Source of the DNA: Tretioscincus oriximinensis
Taxonomy: Eukaryota > Chordata > Lepidosauria > Squamata > Gymnophthalmidae
Reading direction: 5' to 3'
Length of the DNA: 64,000 nt
Assembly (NCBI GenBank): GCA_022410635.1
Contig: JAJVDF010000168.1
Location: 541,622 to 605,621 of the forward strand
Both the position numbers and the translations under genes were made by a program. This document shows positions 1 through 9,975 of the stretch, piece by piece (within the stretch, counting starts at the first letter, position 1; every line of letters starts with the position of its first letter). Below the pieces are notes generated by a model. That model was not told the DNA's origin and did no database searches. It saw only the letters and a program-made list of their open reading frames with translations.

Positions 1-222
1 CAGGGTGCTTCAAAAAAATGTATACAAACTGTGAACTTCCATAGAAAACTTATTTACTGTTCTACTGTTCTACAAAGTTAAATTTCAGGAAATTCAAAAG
101 CTTAAAGTCCAATGTAAATAAAACGTAATAACAAATGTTAATACTGTTCAAATTAGCCTCGTAGAGTGGGAAATCCTGAAATTTAAAGTTCAAAGTGTGT
201 ATACATTTTTTGAAGCATCCTG
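1..222. mobile_element. Mariner-type MITE (TIR-bounded, non-autonomous)
   Basis: The first ~36 bases (CAGGGTGCTTCAAAAAAATG...) are matched in reverse complement by the last ~35 bases (188-222, ending TTTTTTGAAGCATCCTG). A second inner inverted match (AAATTTCAGGA near 82 against TCCTGAAATTT near 173) extends the symmetry. The right end is followed by TATATA, which fits a TA target. The left flank lies outside the window. There is no ORF. Assignment to Tc1/mariner rests on the TA context and terminus style and is an inference. Confidence 0.65.
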
Positions 223-260
223 TATATATAAACTTTTTCACAGAGGTGTTACATAAGAAA

Positions 261-564
261 TATACTGCTCAAAACAATTAAGGGAATAGGCTAACCAGAT
301 GACCCCTTTGGGGGTTGGTGGGGTGAAAACCTGGTTTTGTGGTGCCTCCCGTTTTTTCCTGAGAAAAAAGAAATTAAAAAGGGTTTTTTTGAAAAAAAAA
401 ATCTTTTTTGGAAAAATCATTTCCTCAGCAAAAACCACGAGGCACTCCAAAACTGGGTTTCTACCAGCCCCTCCACAAAAGGGGTCATCTGGTCAAATTA
501 TTAAGGGAACATGTTAACATAACATTGTAACACTAAGTGTTCATTAATTATTTTGAGCAGTANA
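261..564. mobile_element. Tc1-type MITE, split by a hAT MITE
   Basis: The left end TATACTGCTCAAAACAATTA (261-280) and right end TTATTTTGAGCAGTA (about 548-562) match the termini of the intact copy at 61962-62043. Removing the insertion at 287-501 plus one copy of the 8-bp duplication restores an ~80-bp element like those at 1123 and 61962. These termini (TACTGCTCAAAA...) are of the kind carried by vertebrate Tc1-like elements. It has no coding capacity. Confidence 0.75.
287..501. mobile_element. hAT-type foldback MITE nested in a Tc1 MITE
   Basis: This 215-bp imperfect palindrome runs from TAGGCTAACCAGATGACCCC at the left to GGGGTCATCTGGTC near the right end. It is flanked by an exact 8-bp repeat, TAAGGGAA, at 279-286 and 502-509. 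That octamer is part of the host Tc1 MITE terminus, so it is a true target-site duplication. An 8-bp TSD is the hallmark of the hAT superfamily. The copy is diverged relative to those at 32331 and 38581. Confidence 0.8.
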
Positions 565-670
565 TTATTCCTCACTCATCTTTATTTTCCCCCAAATGGG
601 AACATTAAATGCAGTATGAATAATTTTTATGGCAGAGAATATAGACTTCTAACTTTAAGTTCCTTCCCTA

Positions 671-952
671 TTTGGTGTAGTAGTTTGAATGCCGGTCTCT
701 CATCCGGTAGCCTCACGGTTTGAGTCTGCACTCCTCCACGAAGCCAGCTGAGTGGCCTTGAGCTAATCGCAGTTCTTCAGAGCTCTCCCAGCCCCACCTA
801 CTTCACAAGGTGTTTATTGAGAAGAGAAGAACAGAAACTTATGTAGGCCACTTTGATTCCTTTCAGGTTGAGAAAGGGAGGGTACAAAANCCAACAACCA
901 CCCCTCCTTCTCCTCCTCCNTCCCCCTGTTGTCCATATACTTAGTAATCTGG
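671..952 (+). mobile_element. tRNA-derived SINE (family 1, second tail type)
   Basis: The head has a degenerate Pol III A-box region (TTTGGTGTAGTAGTTTGAAT) and a B-box-like GGTTTGAGTC near 718. The body shares GAGCTCTCCCAGCCCCACCTA with the other family-1 copies. The 3' end (CCTTTCAGGTTGAGAAAGGG, then a CCT-rich tail) resembles the tail of SINE family 2, not the L2-like TAAATAAA tail seen at 25744. It is degenerate and not a functional tRNA gene. Confidence 0.7.
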
Positions 953-1122
953 TTNAAGGAGATAAATAGTCCACATTGCCTGCATAGAATAGTAATCCAG
1001 ATACTATCCATAGTAATAGTTCTCTAATCTGAAACATGTTTTTTCATATTTTTTTTAATGAAGTTCTATTCTAATATTATGAAACATACAAAGAAAACAA
1101 TCAACATAAATATAAAATACTG

Positions 1123-1204
1123 TATACTGCTCAAAACAATTAAGGGAACATTTTAACACAACAGGGTAACACTAAGTGTTCCTTTAATTGTTTTGGGCAG
1201 TATA
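1123..1204. mobile_element. Tc1-type MITE, 82 bp
   Basis: This near-complete palindrome runs from TATACTGCTCAAAACAATTA to TTAATTGTTTTGGGCAGTATA. It has the same termini as 261-564 and 61962-62043, with TA at both edges. The central part (AACACTAAGTG) is close to that of the split copy at 261. Confidence 0.75.
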
Positions 1205-1411
1205 TCTAACAAAAAGCACAATAAAATAAAATAAACAAATAACAACTCCACCCCCAAGTTTGGGACTAACTAATAGCCAATACATTTTATAATTTTATTA
1301 CACTGTGTAGCTTCCCCTTATTCTTTACCTTCGTATCTCTATTTGACAATTTCTGCCACTTATTAAAATGATTTTCTAAATTTCAGCCATATCTATTTTT
1401 CCACTATTTTG

Positions 1412-2340
1412 ATGAGGCAGCCTAGGCTGCCCCAACCAATTGTTCTGTCAGATCTGGAATGGTGGAGCACGTTAAGTAGTACTTCACCTGTACATGTGCT
1501 ATCTGTTCCAGATTAAACAGTAGTTCATTCACATGTCCTTGATGGGGTAAAATTGCCCTATAAAGGACGGGTGCGAAATCTGGGGGTGCTTCTGGACTCT
1601 GCCCTGACACTTGAAAGCAAAGTGGGGGAAGTGGCCAGGAGTGCCTACTTCCACCTACGTCTGGTTCGCCAGTAACGGCCACTTCTGAACAGGGATGATT
1701 TAGCCACAGTATTCCACACTCTGGTAACTTCCAGATTGGACTATTGTAATGCGGTCAATATGGGGCTGCCCTTGAACGCAGTTCGGAAGCTGCAGTTGGT
1801 GCAGAATACAGCAGGTAGACTGCTGACCGGAACAGCTTGCCAGACACGCATCATGCTGGTCTTGAAAGAGCTGCAATGTTTGCCAATCCGCTAGTGAGTC
1901 CAAATCAACGTGTTGACTTTAACTTACAAGACCCTAAATAACTTGGCCCCCAAATACCTAAAGGAATACCTTCTCCCATACAGACCTGTTTGTGCCTTAA
2001 GATCTGCTGGGAAGGCCCTCCTGGTTGTACCACCCCTCTCAACAGCCNATGGAGTGGGAACCCAGGGTAGGATCTTCTCAGTGGTTGCCCCCATCTTTGG
2101 AATAGTCTTTCCCTCGAGGTGTGTCTGTCATCACCACTGTACTCTTTTAGAAGATCTCTGAAGATGCATCTCTTTCGCCTGGCCTTTGGCTTAAGAAGTG
2201 TTAACTCTCTTCCCATTTCTAGATATTGTTTTAAACTTTTTTAAACATCAATTTTCTATTGTTTTTATTGATGGCTGCTCTGAGACCTTCAGCTATAGGG
2301 TGGGGTATAAATGTAAATAAATAAATAAATAAATAAATAA
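1412..2340 (+). pseudogene. L2 LINE 3' end: reverse-transcriptase C-terminus relic and 3' UTR
   Basis: The forward frames carry broken pieces of an L2 ORF2 C-terminus. Around 1570-1680 the translation reads LGVLLDSALTLESKVGEVAR and then a histidine-leucine-arginine-rich stretch. Near 1740-1830 a segment with DYCNAV-like and LQLVQNTAGRLL-like motifs follows. Near 1915-1990 it reads LTLTYKTLNNLAPKYLKEYL. Stops and frameshifts separate the segments. The 3' UTR ends in GAGACCTTCAGCTATAGGGT, GGTATAAATG and a TAAA-repeat tail to 2340. This is established L2-clade organisation; the copy is 5'-truncated and dead. It gives a reference for the L2-like tails on the SINEs here. Confidence 0.85.
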
Positions 2341-3170
2341 GTAGACTACAGTGGAGTAAGACATGGGCATGGCTGCAAGAGACAAGCACTGAATTTGCCC
2401 CGGTTCAAATGCTACTCAAGAGCTTTGTTGCATGTGTGAGCTTCTTTGGCTAATCCAGACTCAAACAATTTCAAAATTACTATACAAACTAAGCAAGGCT
2501 AAGTGCATAAATGGAGTGTACGTGCTTGTGTTTCAGTGGCCTGGTTGGATTTCTTCTCTTTTGTTCTCCCTCACCATCATCTGGTGAAGACGGGCCATAG
2601 TAGGGAAGGTATCTGCTGGCCCTGTCAGCTGCCTAGGTGCTTCACATAAACACATCATTTGGATCCAATTACTGTTGATTCCGAAAGAATGTAAAACCAA
2701 GTTAAAAGTCAGCCTTTGGACGGAAGCCAGTTTAGTCCCACGGCTTCGTTCAGCAAGGCGCCTTGTGACTTAATCTGCAAAGTGATTAAATAGGGACATG
2801 AGAAATTACAAACTCATTTAGTTCCTTTCATAAATGGTTAGGTGATATTTTCAGCATATGTTCCTTGTTTCTGCAGCCGTCAGCCCAACTCTAGAACTGA
2901 AAACCTCCCGAAATAGTTGAATCCGTCCACCAGGACAGAAGCCAATGAGAGATACACGGGCTGCTTCTGGTCTAAGGCTGCTATCCAAGCTTAATAAAAG
3001 GGAAAGAATTTCCTTAAAAACTTTGAGTCCTTTTTTGCACATGCTCATTATTATGTTTTAAGAAGCTTACTATTCTACATTGTTTATATGGGAACAGTGC
3101 ATGGCGTATGCCATTAACAAAAACACATTACTGTTAGAAAACACTGATCTGCCCTACACCAGCTAATATG
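2341..3170. other. Single-copy-looking sequence; possible conserved element at 2676-2850
   Basis: No repeat with another copy in this window and no credible ORF were seen. Bases 2676-2850 are not low-complexity and include AGCAAGGCGCCTTGTGACTT and AT-rich homeodomain-like motifs. This resembles vertebrate conserved non-coding DNA, but no alignment was possible here. Confidence 0.35.
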
Positions 3171-3189
3171 CAGAAGAGGAGGAGGTATT

Positions 3190-3305
3190 TGTTTGTATAC
3201 CCTGCTTACATAGCCTTCTGTTCTTCTCTTCACAACAGACCCCTTGTGAAGTAAGTGGGGCTGAGAGAGCTCCAAAGAACTGTGACTAGCCCAAATTCAC
3301 CCACT
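3190..3305 (-). mobile_element. SINE family 1 fragment
   Basis: The plus strand shows CACAACAGACCCCTTGTGAA, GTGGGGCTGAGAGAGCTCC and AAGAACTGTGACTAGCCCAA, the reverse complement of the family-1 SINE body. The tRNA head is lost. It abuts the DNA-transposon-like repeat that starts at about 3308. Confidence 0.65.
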
Positions 3306-3307
3306 TA

Positions 3308-3695
3308 GGCCCTTTCCCCACTGAGCCTTATTCTGGGTTATGTCTTGGTACACAGCTTGGCCTCAGATTTTCCAGCCACCTGTTTGTTCAATTCCACAGC
3401 AAACGTTTCCAAAATCCGATAAAGAGGCTTTGTAGGGCATTCAGAAGTGTGAACATGGTAAATCTCACAGGACCACAGGGCTACATGAAAAAGTGTATTG
3501 CCTCTTGGCTCTCAGAGAATACTGGGAATTATTGTAAGGCAAACACAGCAATGCCTCATGGGGCTTGTCGTGTGACGAGAGTGCAATGTAATACATCAGC
3601 ATGGAAAATTGAAGGTGGAGAAGTGAAAACGTGAACGTGTTTTTTCAGATTTAAAAGAAATAGTGAGATTAAATATGTTATGGGGAGGCACCCTA
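3308..3695 (+). mobile_element. Repeat family A, probable PIF/Harbinger-like non-autonomous element
   Basis: It opens with TTA followed by GGCCCTTTCCCCACTGAG and ends near GTTATGGGGAGGCACCCTAG. The middle (GAGAATACTGGGAATTATTG, then AAGGCAAACACAGCAATGCC and a CATGTGACGAGA-like segment) is shared with copies at 10650, 27590, 30540, 49560 and, inverted, 42635, 45613 and 59386. No transposase reading frame is present. Superfamily is inferred from the TAA duplications of the best copies (42635 and 45613). Confidence 0.55.
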
Positions 3696-4013
3696 GGAAA
3701 TGAACTAGAGAAAGGTAGGCAGCATAAATTTTTGTAGGCAAGTCTATTAACTTCTCTATGAGTTCCTGCCATCCCTTCTTCCTTTATGGTTTATAATGTG
3801 CTGCAATACCTCACTTGCTTGTTATTTCTTTGAATTTTATTTACATTTAATTCAACCCCCCCAAGTGCATGTTAATTTAAAACAAATAAATCACAAGTGA
3901 AGCAATCAAATGCTTACCACCTCATTCCACCTGACTTTTAAATACCTGTCAAATTGTGAAAAACTGTAATGCATCTATTTTCCACCATTCTGTGGTTTTC
4001 AGATAGTTTCATT

Positions 4014-4175
<162 letters not shown>

Positions 4176-5272
4176 TGATGGTGTTGGCAGTCAGCGGGTA
4201 CATTAGCACATCCTGACAGTTTTGTGCATTAATTCTGAGGCAATAAAGCCGCATTCAGATCCTAACAAACGAAGAAATATCAAGGAAAGAGAAGCTCTGA
4301 TGTTCAAAGGAGGGAAAACCAAACACCTTGGTTCATTGAAACGACAGTTTTTGAAACTCAAAGCTACTCTATATGTCAAGTGTATTGAATAATTCAAGTG
4401 TACAGAATGCTCATAAATATTCCAAGCGCCTGAACATTTTTAAAAAGAATGATAAAATCAAAGGGCCAGAGACCAGATAGAGCTATTTATGTGAAGGAGG
4501 GACAAGGGAGCACCTGAATTGACCCAAGAGTGANCAGTTGAATTGCCAGGAAACACATAGAGATACTGATATAAGTCTCCCATGGGATTGAACTCCCGAC
4601 CCATTTAGTCCAGTGGTCTGTCCTCACAGTGGTCATCCAACGGCACAAAGAAATAGGACTTCAGCAGATACAGACCAATGAAAGAAGGTGGAGCTTGCCT
4701 ACATACACACAGAGAAGCAATTGTGCAGTTTCAAGTATTTAATACCTTTACACATGTGTCACACCATTTCAGGAACACATATCCAAACCATGTTAAGTAA
4801 TTTTTTTTCTCTTGTTCCATGTGGTTGCACGGCTGTCTGATTAGAAGACAACTCATTCCAGAAGATGAGCACATGACAAAAATTTACCTGATTTTTGACA
4901 TGACATACCATCATCTTCAATTCCCGGCCATAAGTCTTAAAGGAGGCTATTCTAGGCTTCGTTGTCCATCCAGAAGAGATCTGCAACATGCTGATCTTTT
5001 CCGACTGCATGACTAAATGCCTGCATCCTCCATTGAAGAGTTCCTGCAGCCCTGCTGTCTGTCACACCCTCACGAGAGGATGAGCAGCACAAGAGGACAC
5101 CAGCCAATAGGACTGCAGGATTGTGGCAGCTCCATGCAGCTCCAGCCAACGGTATGCCCCTTCTTTTTCCCAGTGAAATCCACAGTTGATTTTCTTGAAT
5201 ATTCATAAATAATATTATGGCCCCCTCCAGATGAACTGTTTAATTTCCTCTAAAACAAAGCTGAGCACAGGA
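4176..5272. other. No gene or recognised repeat
   Basis: Opposing open frames of 60-85 codons at 4759-5210 lack any recognised domain and overlap on both strands. Bases 5100-5155 contain an exon-end-like ACG/GTATGC, but no acceptor or conserved frame supports an exon. Nothing else was seen. Confidence 0.4.
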
Positions 5273-5576
5273 GGCACAAACGTTTTTCTCAAAGAAGGCA
5301 GCAGCTTTAGAGGAAAGGTGGGAGGGCTGGGTTATCTTTCCCTGCCTGGCAGGTCCACCGCTGTGATACATCTTCTTATATCTCAGCTGTCTGGGTAGCC
5401 CTCAGAAGTAGAGCTAGATAGAAAGAAAAAAAGGCAGATGACAGTTGAGAAAAAACAGAAAGACCTGATGGATCTATATCAGGTAGGGAAGGAGAACCCA
5501 ACCCCCCCATTTTCCTTTTAAATCTGCCATCTTTACTATTGCCTTCCTTGAGGCAAAGTTCGTGCCTCCTGTGCTC
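5273..5576. repeat. TIR-like element with ~40-bp imperfect inverted ends
   Basis: GAGCACAGGAGGCAC at 5273-5287 is matched exactly in reverse complement by GTGCCTCCTGTGCTC at 5562-5576. The symmetry continues inward, imperfectly, to ~5312 and ~5537 (CTCAAAGAAGGC against GCCTTCCTTGAG). No clear target duplication was found, so the true outer boundary is uncertain. No ORF lies inside. Confidence 0.5.
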
Positions 5577-6750
5577 TCCTTTTCCTTAGTGGGAAATGGG
5601 AAGCTCATGTTGCATGCTTTCTCTCACTTTCGCTCACACATGGGTATGCATGTGTGGACTCTTTCTAGAAAAAGTTCATGTCACAGGAGAGCCTTGACTA
5701 TAGTGAACAGAATTGCCTGTCAGTTTAGAACTGACCAATTGACCTTGCATCGGACTATATAAGTCTTTTATTCATGTTGTATTAGGTGAGTGGTGTCTGA
5801 GAGGGGGACCTGTTGTTTGTACTGGCATGGGGGGGGGCATTGAATAGCTGACCAAAGACACAGGATTTGCGTGTGGGGGGCATCCTGTATGCTGCAACCT
5901 TTTGTATGTCTCAAAGGTCACTTCCATGCAAGGACATTGATAGTGAAATCACGTAGGCTTAGCCCCACATGGTGACACACGTTCGTGATTTAGCTTCATT
6001 GCATGCTCTCTGTAGATGATATATACGCTCTACATATGTGAAGTCTACGATATTAAGTTACCAGATAAGCTTTTAAGTCCATATTCATGCATAAGCGTTA
6101 AATGTGCGCACCTGTGCACATGCACACATAGAAGATAGACACTCAAGTCTTGCCAAATAGCACTATGGGAATGTTGCCAGTTCTGTATTTCTGCAAAAGT
6201 CACTTGGAATTTCTCCGAGCTTGACAACACACATTTGCCAAGTTATGTGCATTTAAAAAAAGAAAGAAAAAGAACCTCCTTTGATATTTCAGGCTCATAA
6301 ATATGTAATAAAGTACATGATTGCCCTACTGATCTGTCCTCCATCCATCTTGCATCCCCCTTTTATTGATTCATCAAAATAAGATATGATCAAGGCACAA
6401 AAAGAGTTAAAGGAGCTATTTATTTTAATGTTTCCTCTGAGAGCCTCACATGTTATTCTGAGTACAAATTATCTATATAATATTTCATGAATGATGTTGA
6501 AGCATTAAAACTCACCTCTCTGCTTCAAGTTAACACAAAACACTGGCAGGAGGCCAAATGTGCTTTGCTTTGGGTCTGTCTTAAGGAATATATATGTATA
6601 AAGAGACAGTGTTGCTTTTCCAGTGGCACTTTGCATAGCCCAGTTTGAAAAATGCGTGAAGAGTACACGAGGCATGTAACTTAAACTACAAACAGAGTAA
6701 ATACTCTGTAATGTCGCTATTTCCTTTTCTGCACCAATACAATAAAATTA
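5577..6750. other. No gene or recognised repeat
   Basis: AT-rich single-copy-looking sequence with a G-run at 5829-5837 and a second G-run at 5875-5880. No second copy was noticed in the window, and only short random frames occur. Confidence 0.4.
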
Positions 6751-6840
6751 GTTGTTGTTATTCGCTTGTTAAGTTGTTGGCAACTCCATGGATCACAACA
6801 CACCATCTCTGTCTTCCACTACCTTCTAAAATCATCCCGT
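6751..6840 (-). pseudogene. RTE-BovB LINE relic, 3' region, first part
   Basis: The plus strand (TTGTTGGCAACTCCATGGAT, then a CACACCATCTCTGTCTTCCA-like stretch) resembles the antisense 3' region of RTE-BovB elements, which are widespread in squamates. The relic seems to resume at about 7400 after Penelope-like sequence. It is highly degenerate. The assignment is recognition from memory of the family pattern, not an alignment. Confidence 0.5.
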
Positions 6841-6847
6841 TAGAAAT

Positions 6848-7032
6848 ATCTAGCAAGAGGGACTTAAAATACCTTTGAGATTAGCAAGAAAAAAAGATGG
6901 GCATCATGATCTTCCATAGACAAGTCTACTTATTCACATGTTATGAATAAGGGGGTCTCATAGCATCTTAGAAACTAACAAGAAAAAGATAAACAGCCTA
7001 ACCTTTCATGGGTAAATCTACTGCTTCAGATG
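6848..7032 (-). mobile_element. Penelope-like terminal repeat, two direct tandem copies
   Basis: Two same-orientation units (6848-6940 and 6951-7032) each follow the order of the PLE unit at 17187-17272: TCTAGCAAG..., a GAGATTAGCAAGAAAAA-like block, CATAGACAAGTCTACT and a terminal CACATG or CAGATG. Tandem terminal repeats (pLTRs) are the known arrangement of Penelope-like retroelements. The sequence beyond the second unit (7033-7330) may be element body. The cluster lies inside the BovB relic. Confidence 0.6.
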
Positions 7033-7330
7033 TAAGAGACTTTTGATAGATATTTTTGACATAGAGCAATACTTTGAAATCTGCTGAAACAAGCAAACAG
7101 GGCAAGAGTTTTGCAGCATTAATGGTTGTGGGGAAGTTTTTACCAGCTTTTATAAACTGTACCAGGTAAAAAGTTCTCAGTTCCACACTCATTAAATCTG
7201 CAAACCTCTTGTCCCATTTTCTTGTGGTAGCCACATTCATTGCTGCTTCCATGTCAATACCTATCCCTCTTATATTCTGCTGTTCTCTTCTCATTTTTCC
7301 TTCAATCCATGTTTTCCAGTGATTCCTCTC
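7033..7330. repeat. Foldback-containing repeat homologous to 47434-47620
   Basis: A hairpin at about 7113-7205 (GCAGCATTAATGGTTGTGGG opposite CCACACTCATTAAATCTGC) is followed by CCCATTTTCTTGTGGTAGCC. The same hairpin and downstream segment occur at 47434-47620. It may be PLE body, since it directly follows the tandem terminal repeats, but that is inference. Confidence 0.5.
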
Positions 7331-7399
7331 CTTTCTTTATGTGGTTGAATCATTTGAGCATCTTCATTAAGTCAGTCATTAAATTATGCTATTGCAAAA

Positions 7400-7630
7400 T
7401 CTGGTGTCCCTAAATGACTCTGTCCATCTCATTCTCCATTGCTACTGTTCCTTTTGCTTTCCATCTTACCCAGCATTGGTGTCTTCTCCAGTTAAGTGAC
7501 CCAGCTAAAGTATTTGATCTTCAGCTTCATTAATTGTTCTTCCTATGAGTGGTCCAAACTGATTTCTTTTCTAAATTAGACACCCCATTTTCATATTCTA
7601 ATTCACTTCAAGGCATGAACTGCAGCAGAG
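7400..7630 (-). pseudogene. RTE-BovB LINE relic, second part
   Basis: On the plus strand, CCTTTTGCTTTCCATCTTAC, CCAGCATTGGTGTCTTCTCC and a following AGTGGTCCAAACTGATTTC-like stretch match the antisense 3' ORF2 region of BovB-type LINEs. It is collinear with 6751-6840 once the PLE insertion is removed. No open frame survives. Confidence 0.5.
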
Positions 7631-7705
7631 ACTTGGGACAGGTTCTGTACTTGAAAATTCCGTCTAACTTTGACATCTTTAAGTGACACCCAGGAAGTTC
7701 AGGTT

Positions 7706-7850
7706 GGTGTGGAGGACTTACCTACATTCCAGTGTGGTCCTCTAGGTGGTGTGGCAGATTAACCTACTTTCCAACATGGCCCTCTGGGCAAAATGGAGGA
7801 TGTATGGATGGTGTGGAGGACATCTACTTTCCAACATGGCTGCTACCAAT
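7706..7850. repeat. Degenerate three-copy minisatellite
   Basis: Units begin GGTGTGG at 7706, 7748 and 7810. Each contains a CTTTCCAACATGG-like block (CATTCCAGTGTGG in the first) followed by CCTCT or GCTGCT. Spacing is 42 and 62 bases, the longer unit having an insertion of ATGGAGGATGTATGGAT type. Confidence 0.6.
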
Positions 7851-8704
7851 TATATCATCACATCACATTCATACATACTGACTCATTCTAATGTGTACAA
7901 CAGTTGGAACTTTCAGGTAAAGCTATGGAAGGATCTATGTCTCTATTGGCTTTTCACCATTCACGCTTGAACATTCCTTATTCATACCCAATCCATAGGC
8001 ATGATTTTTCCCTGCTTGTGAACAAATAAATTAGACATAATACTCCATTCCTATGTGGAAACAAACACTGAACAAGGTAGGTTATTTCAGTTTAAATGCA
8101 GTTTAAAGAAACTAGTGGGGGAGGCAGACACATTTTTAGCAGATGTTCCAGATGGCTGTTTAAAAACCCTTTTAAAAGTGCGGAAACTCAAGGAGAATCA
8201 AAATTTATTCTTGGGGTTAGAATGATCTCAAATAAGGTTATGTACAAAGAAGTATTTTAAGCAGCACAACCCAATCGCAACCCCGTTGGGTAATAAGGCC
8301 TTGAAGTAGATAAAGTGAAATTTAGTTGGAAAGAGGGGGAAATTATACAAGCAATAAATTGAATGAGTTATATATGGCTGGTAGTAAAATCTACATTTCA
8401 TATCACAAGGGGAAAATAAGGGGGATTGCTTAAATGTTTGCCTGTAATTCTTGCTCATAGAGGGAAGGGAAAGGAGAATTCCTATTTCTCCATGACTCCA
8501 TAAGCTACTGAGCTAAAGTACCATCAACTTTATTTATGACATAATTTAGTGACATTATCTGATGCAGCCACTATTTAAACGCATTCCTGACTCTCTCNCA
8601 CACACACATCCCACACACTTATAACGGAAACTTATTCCAGGATATATCCCAGAATAAGACGAGTATAGAAAAGGCCGTAGTATCTACTGTTAATAAAATC
8701 TCCG
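7851..8704. other. No gene or recognised repeat
   Basis: AT-rich sequence with a short CA-rich stretch near 8597-8620. Nothing with a second copy in the window was noticed, and no credible exon. Confidence 0.4.
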
Positions 8705-9260
8705 ATGTAGTTTTGTTTTTCCTCTTTTACTTTCACTTTCCAGCTTTCAAACAGCTTTCCCTGCCAGCATGCTCTGTCGGCAGCAAGTTGTACAGGTCTC
8801 TATTGGTCACTAGCCTATGCTGGGAGGAGCTTAGCATAGAGAATATTACTCTTTGCTTTCCGTTCCTCTNACGTTCTATTTCTTTCTTTACTACCGAAGT
8901 TAGATCTGAACTTCTGGTCTTATTCTGTATATTATCGACTTCAATAAAATATCCACACGGATAATTGATTCTCGTCCTCCTTGGATTTAAAAGCTCTACC
9001 TGCTAACAACAAGAACTAGAACCATGGTTTTGAGATTATGGCTCAAGCCACAGGAGGTTCCAATGACCAAACCCTACAAGATTCACCTGGATGCCCGAAG
9101 GGGACATCTAGACCTAGTAGTCCAGCTGGGGCAGGAAGCCCTATCCCCTCAGTTCCAATCAGACCTACGATGCTGGAAGACTACATGGAAGGTTTTAACC
9201 GTTGCATGCAAGGCCTGTACAATATGTGCTGTACACATATATGTGAATGAGAAGTAGGTT
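8705..9260 (+). other. Possible retroelement leader and gag-like fragment
   Basis: A polyadenylation-type AATAAA lies at about 8942-8948. Beyond it is a 70-codon frame (9038-9250) rich in Gly, Ser and Pro, preceded by a second overlapping frame from 9024. Upstream U3/R-like sequence runs from TGTAGTTTTG at 8705. This arrangement would suit an LTR followed by a truncated gag start, but no primer-binding site, zinc knuckle or second LTR was seen. A unique transcript end is an alternative. Confidence 0.2.
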
Positions 9261-9685
9261 TATGGCTCTCCCTATTTCCATTGCTTAGGATAGGTCCGCT
9301 GCAGTCTCTCTCGATTTCTCATTTTCTGCAGTTTCTCAGAGTACCTTTTTTATGCAGTTATGAAGTTACCGAAGTACTTTTCATGAATGTAATGCTGGCA
9401 GCAGGCATTAGAAACTACACCTGATAAAGATTCTTCTCTCCAAGATTTATTAGTTGTTTATCCCTGATTTTATCTAGTAAACTTAACATGAATACAAAAA
9501 AGCTTCAAGTTTGGGGAAAATAGTTAGTATAGTTCAGTACTGATCTGTTAAGCCTGAAACCCGGGGACGATGGATCCTGGAGTTCCATGTATTTCTTGTA
9601 GCTTGTATTTTGGACTGGTGTATATATTCATGGGTCGAGCTTGCTTCTCTGAGCACAGGAAGAGAAAGTATTTTTTTCACTCAGA
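9261..9685. other. No gene or recognised repeat
   Basis: No motif, second copy or credible frame was seen. Confidence 0.4.
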
Positions 9686-9975
9686 AGTTCATTGGCCTAT
9701 GGAATTCATTCCCAGTGGAAGTGGTGGTAACCTCAGCCTGGATAGCNTCAAGACAGGATTAGATAAATGCATGGCAGACAATAGCTATTAGGATGGGAAA
9801 ACAAAGTCTGACCTACCATTTGCAGGAAGTCAGGTACAGGTGAGGGTTTTTCCTTCTNCTGATAGAAACTGCCCTAATGCAGTTGGTGAGCCACTGGGTG
9901 AGCAGAATACTGGACTAGGTAGGCTCAGGTCCCATTCAGCAGGGCTCCTCTTGTGTTGTTATGTTCTTATGAGAG
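9686..9975 (+). pseudogene. CR1 LINE 3' end
   Basis: The order of landmarks matches the CR1 3' end at 63752-64000. GGAATTCATTCCCAGTGGAA gives a WNSLP-like remnant. Then come a GATTAGATAAATGCATGG segment, ACCATTTGCAGGAAGTCAGG, ATACTGGACTAGGTAGGCTC and finally GCAGGGCTCCTCTTGTG with GTTCTTATG. It is 5'-truncated and has N bases at 9747 and 9858. Confidence 0.8.

Noticed and set aside
5100..5160. Exon end ACG/GTATGC
   Set aside because: No matching acceptor and no conserved frame; opposing frames on both strands suggest chance.
6751..7630. Reading 6998-7294 (98 codons, minus) as a gene
   Set aside because: It spans the second PLE unit and a stem-loop repeat that also occurs at 47434, where the frame is not kept.
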